Of a DNA stretch of 64,000 bases, positions 53,512 to 64,000 are shown piece after piece. The DNA is taken from assembly GCF_041146395.1 (NCBI RefSeq), contig NC_090999.1, positions 70,561,001 to 70,625,000 on the forward strand, in the 5' to 3' direction. Within the stretch, counting starts at the first letter, position 1. Each line of letters begins with the position of its first letter. A program made the position numbers and the translations under genes. Origin of the DNA: Eulemur rufifrons. Lineage: Eukaryota; Chordata; Mammalia; Primates; Lemuridae. The notes below the pieces were generated by a model, which was given only the letters and a program-made list of their open reading frames with translations, was not told where the DNA came from and did no database searches.

Positions 53512-54830
53512 CTGAATTAAAAAAAAAATTAAAAAAAATGATCAGATGTGTCAATGTATGTAGAACAAAAATGTTTTGTTTGTGGGGAAAATGCCATTGA
53601 CCAAAAAAAAAAGTAAGTATATTTTATCTCTAAAGGTATAAATTTTCCCATTGTAGAATGTAATTAATGCCAAAAACTTGTATCAAGTTACTTAAAGGAG
53701 ATTTACAAAATGTTTTAGATTTCTTAGACATGTAGCCCCCAAAATGCAAAATATGTTATTCTTTCATAGAATATTTTAATTCTAAAACATAAAAAATAAA
53801 TTCCTATTTTCAAAACTTAACTATCAATAGGAACTGGATCTGTTTAAGTCACTTCATGCAGCTTTACTCTTTTTGAAATATTCATCATTTCCCAAATAGA
53901 AACAGAAATATTATAGAAAATTGGTTTTTTTTTTCATTTTCATGTTGCAAGCTTCAGAAGGTTAATACATTACAAGCATTATATAAAAGTAACTGATTTT
54001 GGATGCAAATGAACTTGTATATTAAAGTCAAAAAATATTTTACAGCAATAATAGCAATTATGTGACATAATAGTTTCAAAGGATAAAATAGGAAACATTA
54101 ATGAGTTTATGCCATTTTTAGTGACACAGTAAAATTTCCTACATTTTAAAGGGAAGAATACTATTTTTTAGTAATAGTTATCTCTGCTATAGTTGTAACA
54201 TAATAATAAAACTTTAAATAGTATATAACTATGAATCATTCTCTTGGGAATATAGTTTGTGAGGAAAAGTTGAGCAATCATGCAGAAAGAAGGCAGTAGT
54301 GCTTCCAAGAATAAGGGACTAGCTGCATCAGGCAAATTATCTGAAAACAGTTAAGAAAAGCTAGGTAACATATTAAAATATTCTGTTTTAAAACTTGATA
54401 GAGTTAATAAAGAAATAAGGAAGAGATTAATATCAAAGGGAGGGGAGAACTTAGTGCAGTTGCTCTGACTTCAATTTGTTTCCCTGAGGTCATTTCCCAT
54501 ATTGTATGGGGGCAAGAGGCTGAAAATCAAACATTTACTTTGGCAGAAGACGCTGTTGAAAAACAAAGCTTTCTTTGGTCTAAGAGGACTTGAATGACAA
54601 AATTGAAGTGAGGCTCCAAACAAATAGCAAGATATTTGCTGAATATCAAAAGCAGGAAGAGGGCAGAATGCTCAGAGACCTGGCTAAGTTGTGAAGCACA
54701 GGTAGATAAAATAAATAAATAAATAAAATAAAAAAATAAATTGCCATTGTTTAAATCTAAAGCTCTGCTGAAGAGAAAGTGCTGATCACCCACCATCCAC
54801 CCCTTGAAAATTTCAAGTCAGTAGTAAACC
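53512..54830. other. SLCO6A1: SLCO6A1 last intron, 3' part
   Basis: AT-rich intron. An (AAAT)n tract lies at 54706-54742. No repeat family was otherwise named. Confidence 0.55.
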
Positions 54831-54959
54831 AAATCTAACTAAAGCTGTAAATTAGCTGAGAACCAGTTCAATCAGAGATTGAATTAACTTACCCTCCACT
54901 TAAGTAGACTAACAGAAGAAGGAAAATGTCCCTTTCTGAAGGTAAATATTTGCTTCAGT

Positions 54960-56830
54960 CTATAATGTTTTTTCTACAAAAGGCCTGGAATGCAATCAAA
55001 TATGGCAAGACATATGAAAAAGCAACAAAATAATACTTCTAATCAAAAGTGGAAGCAATCAATAAAAGCATACTGAGAAAGGCCCTAGCTGTTAGAATCA
55101 GTGACTGTGATCTTTAAAATAGTTATGGTGAAACAAAAAGCATCTAGTGGAAAAGGCAGACAACATGCATGAAGAAATGAGAAATTTTCAATATAGAAAT
55201 GGAAACTACAAAAGTTAACATGGAAGAGATGGTAGAAATAAAAAAATATGATACCAGAAATTAAAAATTCATTATGTCCATTTAAAAAGAGACTGGATAG
55301 ATGAAAGAAAATAATAAATGACCTCAAAGACACTTTAAGAGACAATTTCCAAAGAAACAAAAAGAAAGAAAGAGAACAGAGTATCCAAGGCATATAATTA
55401 ATATGATGTAGTTGCACATATATTTAAATGGAGTCCTAGCAGGAAAGAGGAGGAAAAATGAGATAAAATAAATATTTTAAATGTTGATGTCCAAGTACTT
55501 TCTGAAAATGTTAAAGATGTAAACCCACAGATCCAAGAAGCTCAGCATAACCCTAAGAGGAAACAAAAGGACAGATACTTGGAAGATCATATTTAGGCAC
55601 ACCACAGTCAATCTAGTGAAACATAGTAAACATAGTCAAAAATAAAAAGAAAATCTTGAACAAAAGCCAGAATAAGACAGGTATTACACATAGGAAAGCA
55701 GCATTACAAATGACAGCTGTCTTCTCACCAGAAACAACGGAGATCAGAAAAATGATGTAATATCTTTAAAGTTCTGAAAGTTTAAAAAAAAAGACATTTT
55801 AGGATTCTATATCAAGCAAAAATATCTTTCAAAAAATGAATGCAGCCAAAATACTTTCTAAATAGACAACAGGTAAAAGAATTCATCTCCTGCATGAAAG
55901 AAATGCTAAAAAAGTTCTTCAGATGCCTATACTGGATATAATACCAGATTTGCAGAAAGTGGTACATCTTTTGATGAATGTAAAAGAATATACATATGTA
56001 CACACACTATAGTTACAAAGAAAAGGCAGACTTTAAGAAAAAGAGCATTAATGGAGAGAGGAAAGGACATTAAATGATAAAAATGGCTATTCATCAAAAA
56101 GACATGAAAATCCTAAATGTGTGTGCACTGAACAATAGGACTTCAAAATATCTAAAGAAAAAACTGAAAAAATTAAAAATAGAAATGAATGGATCCACAA
56201 ACAGCTGCAAATTTTAAGGTCTCTTAAGTCAGTTATAGAACATAGATACAAAAATATTAATTATGTAATCTGAATAGTACAAATTGATCTAATTGATAAT
56301 AACAAAAGATGATGCCAAATAACTACAAAAGATGCATCTTTATGTGCATATGAACAGTTCATGAAGATAGTGCATCTCGTAGGTCATAAGAAAAGTCTCA
56401 GTGAATTTCAACCTCTATGACCCACCAATTCCACTTCTAGAGATTTACCCAAAAACCCCCACAAAAACATATGTCTATGAAAACATATGTGTAAGAATGT
56501 GCATAGCAGTCTTATTTATAATAACCAAATACTGTAAACAACCCAAATGTCCTTTAGTAAGAGCATAGATACATAAACTGTAGTATATTCACAAAATGAA
56601 GTAGTACTCAGCAATTTTTAAAAAGTACAAACTACTGCTCTAGAATAAACATGGATAAATCTCCCAACAGCATAACATTATCAAGGTAAAGCAAAAAAGA
56701 GTGCAAACTTCATTCCATTAATGTAAGTTTCTAGAGCAGACAAGACTAAAATGTTTTAAGAGAAATCTAAAAGTTGTTTATCTGGGGAGTAGGGAAATTG
56801 ACTGGAAAAAACATCATGTACAGTATTCTA
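54960..56830 (+). mobile_element. L1M fragments (5'-type module, then 3' end)
   Basis: 55560-55930 holds the module atatcaagcaaaaatatctt...cctgcatgaaagaaatgctaaa. 56400-56790 holds an L1 ORF2/3'UTR part: ccaccaattccacttctaga, gcagtcttatttataataac caaatactg, ggataaatctcccaacagc. Not coding. Confidence 0.65.
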
Positions 56831-57523
56831 CTGTTGAATTTACCACAATTTATTATCCATTCTAATGTTTAGTGGCTATTTGGCTATCTACTTACGTGAA
56901 GAATTCTTTCAAGTCTTTTAACCACATTTTCGTTAGGCTATCTATCTCTTTGCTTATTGACTTGTGAGACTTCTTTATATATTTTGGACAGTAGTTCTTT
57001 TTCACCTTTTTCCCTGTCTTCCACATTGTTCCATTCTTCCTTTCTTGTTGCCTTCCTTTGTAATTTGAAGACATTTTGTTGTTGTTGTAGCATTCCTTGA
57101 CTCCTTTGTCTTTATTTTTTAGTATATATACTACATCGTTTTTTCTTTGTGGTTACTATAAGGCTTATATAAAATATCTTACAATTACAACAATCTGCTT
57201 TAAGCTGATAACAACTTAACTTCCACCACATACAAAAACTCTACATTTTCTCTTCTCTGCCTCCCCTATTTCGTACTATTGATGATAATTTTCATCTTTT
57301 ATATATCATGTACCCTTTATAATTACTGTAACTATAGTTATTTTAATACCTTTGTTGTTTAAGTTTTACAGTAGAGTTAAAAATGATTTATGAATCATCA
57401 TTACAGTATTGCAGTATTCTAAATTTGGCTATGTATTTACTTTCACCAGTGAGTTTTATACTTTTTTATGTTTTTATGTAGTTAGATAGCATTCTTTCAT
57501 TTTAACTTTAAGAACTCCCTTGA

Positions 57524-57836
57524 GGCCGGGCACAGTGGCTCTTGCCTGGAATCCTAGCACTCTGGGAGGCCGAGGCGGGCAGATAGTTTGAGCTCAGGAG
57601 TTTGAGACCAGCCTGAGCAAGAGTGAGACCACTAAAAATAGAAAGAAATTATATTGACCGCTAAAAATATATATAGAAAAATTAGCCAGGCCCATGCCTG
57701 TAGTCCCAGCTACCCGGGAGGCTGAGGCAGGAGGATCGCTTGTGCCCAGGAGTTTGAGTTTGCTGTGAGCTAGGCTGATGCCATGGCACTCTAGCAGGGG
57801 CAACAGAGTGAGACTCTGTCTCAAAAGAAAAAGAAA
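57524..57836 (+). mobile_element. Lemur Alu SINE with near-perfect TSD
   Basis: ggccgggcacagtggctctt to the A-rich tail. agaactcccttga (57511-57523) and agaacttccttga (from about 57841) differ at one base. Short internal deletions. Confidence 0.92.
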
Positions 57837-58839
57837 AAAAAGAACTTCCTTGAGTATTTCTTGTAAGGCAGGGCTAGCAGTCAATTCCCTTAGCTTTTGT
57901 TTGTCTTATCCCTCTTTTATTTTTGAAGGCCAGCCTTGCCAGGTATAGTATTCTTGGTTGGCAGTTTTTTTCTTTCAGCATATTAAATGTATCATTTCAC
58001 TCTTTCAGTCTGCAAGATTTCTGCTGAGAAATCTGCTAATAGATAGAGGTTTCATTGTATGTGATGAATTGCTTTTCTCTGGCTGCTTTACAAATTCTCC
58101 TTGTCTTTGACTTTTGAGAATTTGATTATAGTGTGTCCGGTGAAGATTTCTTCATATTTTATCTATTTGATGGGTTTGGGGCTTCATAGATCTAGATTTT
58201 CATTTCTCTCTCCATATTTGGGAAGTTTCTGTTATTATTTCTTTAAATAACCTTTTTCCCCTTTCTCTTTCTCTGTTCCTTGTTGGAGTCCCATACTGCA
58301 CAAATTGGTTTCCTTGATGGTGTCTCATAATTTCCACAGGCTTTCTTCTCTGTTTTTCATTCTTTTTATTTATTTATCTATTTCTCTGATTGGGTAATTT
58401 CAAATGACCTGTCTAAAGGCTCACTGATTCTTTCTTCTGCTTGATTGAATTTTCTGTTGAAGTTCTCTATGAAATTTTTGAGTTTAGTTATTATGTTCTT
58501 CAGCTACAGAATCTTGTTTGGTTCTTTTTTATGGTTTTTATTTCTGTCAAATTTTTAATTTTGTCAATTTTTGTGATTTCTTTTAGTTGTCTTTCTCTGT
58601 ACTCATGTAGCTCATTGAGCTCCTTTAAGATGATTAATTTGAATTCTCTATCAGATAGTTCATGAGTCTCCATTTCTTTAGGGGTCATTACCAGTGCTTT
58701 ATTTTGTTCCTCTGATGGTGTCCTATTTTCCTGATTATTTGTGATCTTTGTGGCCATGCATTAAAGTCTGCACTTTTGAAGAAGTAGGCATTCATTCTAG
58801 TCTTTGTATACTGGATTCAGCAGGGAAAGCCTTTCACTA

Positions 58840-59600
58840 ATCAGTTGGTCCAGAGATTCTGGGAAGGCTGTTTGGCAGGGTCCATGGGCAGGCTTGCTGC
58901 TGGAATCTTTGGGCAGGCTGGTCTGGTGCCTGGGTCAGCATATGGGTTGACCCAGCACCTTGGTCCATAGGAACTGGCCTGGAACCTGGGTCCATAGGAT
59001 TGGACCTGAAGTATGGGTCCATCGACATGGGCCTGTTAACTGGGCCTATGAAGGTAGGCTTGGACCCTGAGTCTATGGGGCCAGTCTGAAGCCTAGGTTC
59101 TTGGGGGCTGATATGGAACTAGGGCAGGTTTTGAGCTATGTGGGTGGGCCTGGTCCTGCATCTGCAGGGATAGTTCTGGAGCATGGTCTGCAGAGACTCG
59201 GCAAGCACCAGAGTCTACTGGGGCAGGCTTGGACCCTGGGTCTACTGGAAAACCATTCTGGAGCCTGAGACCACAGGAGTGGGCTTGGGGCTTGCATCTG
59301 CAAAGGCTGGCCTAGATGCTGGGTCTGTAATTGCCAGCCTGGAGCCTTGAGCTTCAGAAGCCAGCTTGATGTCTAGGGCCACAGGTGCTGTCCTGGAGCT
59401 GAAGTTTGTAGGTGCCAGTCTTGTGTGGGGCAGGTCTATAAGTAGGATCTGAGGGTGCCAGTCTAATGTCTAGGGTTGTGGGAGTCAGTATATAGTTGGG
59501 GAAGGCCTGGAAGTTCAGTCCACTGGTGCCAGCCTGGACCCTGGGACTGTGGGGGACAGCCTAGACCTGTGTTTCACTGAGGCAGGCCTGGTTTGGGGCC
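58840..59600. repeat. Imperfect GC-rich tandem units in the L1M leader
   Basis: Repeated phrases such as cctgggtccataggattgga, ccagtctgaagcctaggttc, ggacctgggtctact-like and gccagcctggagccttgagc recur every 30-45 bp. Degenerate minisatellite-like structure typical of old L1M 5'UTRs. Confidence 0.7.
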
Positions 59601-59774
59601 CATGGGAAGGTCAAGTACTCACTTAGTTTTCATTTCTCCACATGGAGGGTATCTTGCAGAGGGTTGTGCTCCCAGGCTTGGAGGAAGGGTCGATGTGAAT
59701 AATGTGAAACTGTACTTTCTACTTTCTTCAGTGAGTCTTTTCTTATTTTTGTGCTACACACAGGTGCTCTATTC

Positions 59775-60082
59775 CTGCAGTCCCCATCCCCTGGACTGCA
59801 GATCCAACCTGTCCGTGGCCTGTTAAGGACTGGGCTGCAGAGCTCTGATCCCCACACCCTTCCATCTATGGAAAAATTGTCTTCCATGAAACTTAGAAGC
59901 GAGGGGGCCGCACAGCAGAAGGCCAGCAGGAGGGCCAGTGAAGCTTAATCTGCATTTACAGCCACTCCCCATCACCGCCTGAGCTCCACCCCCTCCCCCG
60001 CAACCCCAGGAGGAAAATTGTCCGTGGAAAAATTGTCTTCCACAAAACCAGTCCCTGGTGCCAGAGAGGTTGGGGACCACTG
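59775..60082. mobile_element. hAT-type nonautonomous transposon with 8-bp TSD
   Basis: Left end ctgcagtccccatcc, right end reversed cagtggtccccaacc (11 of 15 match). Flanks ctctattc at 59767-59774 and 60083-60090 are identical. Internal gaaaaattgtcttccatgaa occurs in inverted form near 60025. Inserted in the L1M leader. Confidence 0.85.
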
Positions 60083-60212
60083 CTCTATTCTCTCACCTAA
60101 TTTCCCTAGCTTTTGTGAAGGTATTTTTGTGTGTGGATAGTTGGTCAAACTGATGCTTCTGTGAGGGAATGAGTGCCAGAAAGTCCTATTCCTCCGTCTA
60201 GCTGACCTCCTC

Positions 60213-61518
60213 CAATCCCTGGAATTCTAATTTAGGACCTCAGAATTTATATCATTAATATAAATAAGAACGCCAATCGATTCTGATTCATATAACCTAT
60301 TGAATACATTTTAAAATATACTAACTTACACTATTGCCACAAACACATATTTCTATTGCAATTTCCTATCAATCCCCCTTCTATCTGACTATAATCTTTA
60401 TGTTCTTAATTATTTATATTTCTTTTAGTAGGTCCTTAGTGGGCTTTCTGGTAGTTCACCAACTTTCTCTATTATGTACTATGCTTGAAAATAGCTCACC
60501 ATGTTACAATTACATCTAAAATAACAAGTCTCAGCAATGGTTTAAGCCTTCATTAAGAACAATTCCTAGTCTCGTTGAATTATCTCTGAAAAATTAATTT
60601 TGACTTCTTGAATGTCATTTGGACTTTTTGATTTTTTTTTACTTTACTCAGCTAAGCTTGCAGAATAACTGACTTCTGAATTAGAAAGCATTGCTCTATA
60701 CTTTTATCAAACAGATATTTGTTACTGTTAAATATTAGAGTCTATCATTATGTGGTTCTTTGACTTACTGAACCTACTCAGTAAAATCACAAAACATATA
60801 AACACTTCAAAATATTTATCACATAAGAAGTACTTACACAATATAGTCATTGAATGTTTGTGTTGATGAAGACTTCAGAAATTATACTGTATAATATCCT
60901 CATTTAAAAGATGAATAAATTAAGATCCAAGAAGATCCGCTGAATTTTCCAGAGTAACACAAAATATTCAGACTTTCTCAACGCCTGACCATAGCTTATA
61001 CTACCACATCATCTCAATTCCCTACATCTCTTACTTATTCAACAAATACTGAATGCTTATTATGTTCCAACCACTGTTCCATCATTGAACAAAACAGAAA
61101 ATGTGAAGTTTATAGTTAAGTGAGATAAGAGTATCTTGATGCTCCTTAGTGTTGCAAAAATTTTGTTCAAATTTATCCAATCTTTTACTGTGGAGACGGA
61201 AAGGGTTACAAAGTCAAGAAATCTGGTTATATATGTATACGGGCAAAATTACTTCCCAAACTAAAATTCTGCTAATTATCACTCTTCATTTGGGAATAAC
61301 ATAGAACTATTGTGTATTTAATGCACTGATTCAAATACTTACATAAATTCTATAGTACTTTAGTTTCTAAAATATTTTCTATGTAATCATACAAGCCTCT
61401 TTTAATCCTCAAAGTATCTATTTCTTCATGGTTTTTTATAATTCTACCTTACTATAAACAATTATATGTTTTGAAAATAATTTTATTTCTCTACATTTAT
61501 TCAATAGGGATCACTTAC
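60213..61518. other. SLCO6A1: SLCO6A1 last intron, 5' part
   Basis: AT-rich intron. 61018-61110 (ttattcaacaaatactgaat gcttattatgttccaac) is an L2 terminus in reverse. Nothing else recognised. Confidence 0.55.
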
Positions 61519-61656
61519 TTATTCCTGCCAATACGTAGGCCATTCTTGTTTTGTTATAGATCCAGCAACGTCCTGTGCGCCCACATTTATTGATATCCCG
61601 AAAAGTACAAGAATCTTCTCCCAAAAATTTAAAAGCTAGTGGTCCAGGAATACTCC
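61519..61656 (-). CDS. SLCO6A1: SLCO6A1-like penultimate coding exon
   Basis: OATP-family exon on the minus strand. The acceptor is CATAG before 61656 and the donor is GTAAGT at 61518-61513. Length 138 nt, 45 whole codons, phase 2 bases in and 1 base out. It begins SIPGPLAFKFLGEDSCTFRD, containing the (T/S)IPGP motif found at this point in all OATPs, and continues INKCGRTGRCWIYNKTRMAY then VLAGI, the start of TM12. The cysteines of the last extracellular segment (DSC, NKC, GRC) and the WIYN core are kept, as is an N-K-T sequon. Paralog choice rests on position (next gene beyond the SLCO4C1 promoter, same strand, as in human) and on similarity to the remembered human SLCO6A1 segment ILRDVNKCG..GRCWIYNKTKMA. 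The reading frame is open, so nothing here suggests a pseudogene. Upstream exons lie right of 64000 or were not recognised. Confidence 0.82.
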
Positions 61657-61744
61657 CTATGAAAAATAAAATGATTGTAAATTCTACATGAAAACATTAT
61701 AAGTCAGGATCAAAATTATTCTTCTAAAATTAAATATGTTTTTT

Positions 61745-62080
61745 TTTTTTTTTTTTTTTGAGACAGAGTGTCGCTTTGTTGCCCTGGCTAGAGTGAGTGC
61801 CATGGCGTCAGTCTAGCTCACAGCAACCTCAAACTCCTGGGCTCAAGCAATCCTACTGCCTCAGCCTCCTAAGTAGCTGGGACTACAGGCATGCGCCACC
61901 ATACCCGGCTAATTTTTTCTCTATATATATTTTAGTTGTCCATATAATTTCTTTCTATTTTTAGTAGAGACGGGGTCTCGCTCTTGCTCAGGCTGGTCTC
62001 GAACTCCTGACCTTGAGCGATCCACCCGCCTCGGCCTCCCAGAGTGCTAGGATGACAGGCGTGAGCCACCACGCCCGGCC
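61745..62080 (-). mobile_element. Lemur Alu SINE with TSD
   Basis: Complete dimer with linker; taaatatgtttttt at 61731-61744 and from 62081. Only about 90 bp from the acceptor side of the SLCO6A1 penultimate exon. Confidence 0.95.
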
Positions 62081-62639
62081 TAAATATGTTTTTTATATAT
62101 ATATACACACACATATATTATGAGATAAATCATGAAACACATATACTGTTTAAAATTATCTAATAATTTACTCAGGATTGATAACCACTGAAAAGCAATG
62201 TGAGTTTTCAAAATATATGTATCCCTGTAGATGTAAAACATTTAGTACATTTGCATCTTTTTAGAATGTTGTACATGCTGTTATTTAGATGACGTCTCAA
62301 AATTTTTGTTGATTTCTGCATGAAAAACTTAGGAGAAAGTATTTAAAACAGAGATACCAAATACTGATTTTTATGAATTCAGTATGTTTTCAAAAATCTC
62401 TATGAAATTTTCAATGACTGAAACATGAGTTTGCCATACATACATGTTATTTATCAAGATTGAGAAAAATAACTGAAAATGCAAATGCTTTGGTGTGTTT
62501 ATAGTAGCCCCAGATTCAGATGACCTCAGATGACCTCAGATTCAAAGGAACAACTGTGCTTCCTGAGGGAAACCTCTACATATTCTCAGAGACAACATCT
62601 CCTCAGCAGCAGTTATTTTCAACTAAAAGTGATTGAACA

Positions 62640-62697
62640 GTCTCTCTCACACACACGCATACACACGCCCTCTGTCTCTCTCTCTCTCTCCCTCTTG
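62640..62697. repeat. (CA)n/(CT)n microsatellite
   Basis: tctctctcacacacacgcat then cacacgccctctgtctctctctctctc; compound dinucleotide repeat. Confidence 0.9.
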
Positions 62698-62779
62698 CCT
62701 CAAAGACACCAGAATCAGGTTCTTAGAGCTAAAGAATATCTCTGATGTTTGACCATCTTTAAGCAAATATCAGAGCCCT

Positions 62780-63330
62780 CTTGCCTCATGACTCTTGATT
62801 CCTACCCATGCTCATTATATAGATTTCCCCATCTCCATGAATCATTACATTCTTTTTATAGTTGGTCACAGTGAAAATCCTAGGCTACTAATTCACTTTT
62901 TCTATTTCCTGCCATCTTTTTCCAATCCTTCATGAATCTTCGTAACACTAATTCCAAACATATCTTGGATCCGTTGCTTTCTATCTCCACTATAACTCCT
63001 AGAATCCAATTTATTATAACTCTTAGACTTCAGCCAAAGTGTCCCTTTTCTTTTCCTCCACACTTATCGCTTGTAAGTATTTCTTCCTCCTTCAGCAAAG
63101 TTATCTTTTAAACATAGATCAGATAATATTTATCCTCTGCTTAAAATTCTCTAGTGGCAACCCTGCAATATCTAGAGATAGTTTGCATCTGTATCTATCA
63201 TCTTATTTTACCCTCTCCCTTTCAAAAATACATCAGCCTCACTGGCTTCCTTTTGCAGGAAACTGCATGTGCACTGGCTGTTTCCCACACTGCTTCTTCC
63301 ATTACACATCTCTTCTGATCAAGTGGATCA
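62780..63330 (+). repeat. L2 LINE fragment
   Basis: cagccaaagtgtcccttttc, ctctgcttaaaattctctag tggcaac, ctcactggcttccttttgca, gcactggctgtttcccacac follow L2 order. The 162-codon ORF at 63039 lies in this relic and is chance. Confidence 0.65.
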
Positions 63331-64000
63331 TTGTCCAAAACAAAAATATGCTCCAATTTTTCTCATTTCAGAAAGCTAATTTTAATCACACATGTGGATC
63401 TAGCTATAGAATGATTTCTCTATCCCACATGAGAGGCACATGCAGATTTTTCTACATTCTTTTATCATATGTCTTTCAGTCCTCAATCGAGTCTAATCAG
63501 GTTTCCTTACCCCTCCAACATTTTTAATTAACTTCTTGAATCAGAAGTCCTAATATAGTCATAATGTGGATTTGAAATCTAGGTTTTGCTATTTAAAGAA
63601 GCCAAAGCAAAGAGTACATTATCTTTGGCAAAACCAATTTGTTCTTAGGAACAAATAAATCTTTAAAAACATCAGATTCAGTGTCTTTGGTGATTAAAAC
63701 ATTCAAAAGCAGTAGTCTAGGTTAGTGGCTTCCCAAATATGCAAGCATCGTGGAATACAGTTGCTGTGATTATACAAGTGTTTTGTATGAACTTACCAAG
63801 CCACTTGTATGAGATGATGAATACATTTAAGATTAAACAGATTGTCTCTCCTGATCAAATATAATATAAAGTATTTTTTATATGACAGTTAGGATGAGCT
63901 TTGCTTTAGGTATTCTCTCTTTACATTAACTATCTCCTAAATTATGTAAGGAAGCTCCCCCTTTCACTTGCTTTGTGTCATTTAACCATTATTATTTGTA
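63331..64000. other. SLCO6A1 intron, right edge of window
   Basis: No exon recognised on the minus strand up to the window end; AT-rich. Confidence 0.5.

Larger units (their letters stand above)
56850..60212 (-). mobile_element. L1M 5' end in SLCO6A1 intron: leader, ORF1 start, 5' module
   Basis: Read on the minus strand it begins near 60212 with ggaggtcagctagacggagg aatagg (L1 5' end), then a GC-rich leader with imperfect 20-40-bp repeats (59600-58840). A coiled-coil ORF1-like N-terminus follows (58757-58500: KEMETHELSDREFKLIILKE, ending TIKKNQT), then L1M leader-type sequence to 56850. Interrupted by a hAT element and an Alu. Confidence 0.7.

Noticed and set aside
58500..58757. 85-codon minus-strand ORF with coiled-coil look, possible host gene
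   Set aside because: Matches the L1 ORF1 N-terminal pattern (KEMETHELSDREFKLI...), within an L1M element.
63039..63527. 162-codon plus-strand ORF
   Set aside because: Overlaps an L2 relic in the plus direction; pyrimidine-rich DNA gives long open frames by chance.

Overview
This is nuclear DNA from a strepsirrhine primate, most likely a Malagasy lemur. About a dozen of the young Alu elements carry an extra 'ctatatatatttttagctg' segment in the right-arm linker, next to the usual tttttagtagagac motif. Human Alus lack this segment, and I know it from lemur Alus. The species call is an inference.

Coding content is very small. Two organic-anion-transporter (SLCO/OATP) genes lie in the same orientation on the minus strand. 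SLCO4C1 occupies the left end: its first coding exon (12197-12533) sits in a CpG island and its second coding exon is at 8791-9054; the rest of the gene continues left of the window. The last two coding exons of a second SLCO gene, best matched to SLCO6A1, are at 61519-61656 and 53369-53511; its 5' part lies right of the window. The order (SLCO4C1 5' end, about 41 kb spacer, SLCO6A1 3' end) matches the SLCO4C1-SLCO6A1 pair on human 5q21. Exon phases and splice sites agree at every junction inside the window. The two genes are transcribed independently; OATP4C1 is a renal/basolateral uptake carrier and OATP6A1 is a testis-type family member.

Layout: 1-8790 SLCO4C1 intron 2 (part); 8791-9054 exon 2; 9055-12196 intron 1; 12197-12533 exon 1 CDS; 12010-12940 CpG-island promoter; about 12.9-53.3 kb intergenic, almost entirely transposon-derived; 53369-53511 SLCO6A1 terminal exon; 53512-61518 last intron, largely L1M; 61519-61656 penultimate exon; 61657-64000 preceding intron.

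The spacer is a layered record of insertions. L2 and MIR relics are cut by L1M fragments. Tigger-type and hAT DNA transposons have readable TA or 8-bp target duplications. MaLR/MLT LTRs come next, then two solo endogenous-retrovirus LTRs with clear 5- and 6-bp target duplications, and finally young lemur Alus with 11-15-bp duplications. A U6 snRNA-derived copy and a 5S rRNA-derived copy lie at 44.5 and 41.2 kb. I found no CRISPR array, operon or other new system. The most interesting items are the nested Tigger/MaLR/LTR locus (46.6-49.1 kb), the two solo LTRs, the lemur Alu linker and the SLCO4C1 CpG-island promoter with its XRE-like site. Repeat family names are from memory of consensus sequences; the class is usually safer than the subfamily.
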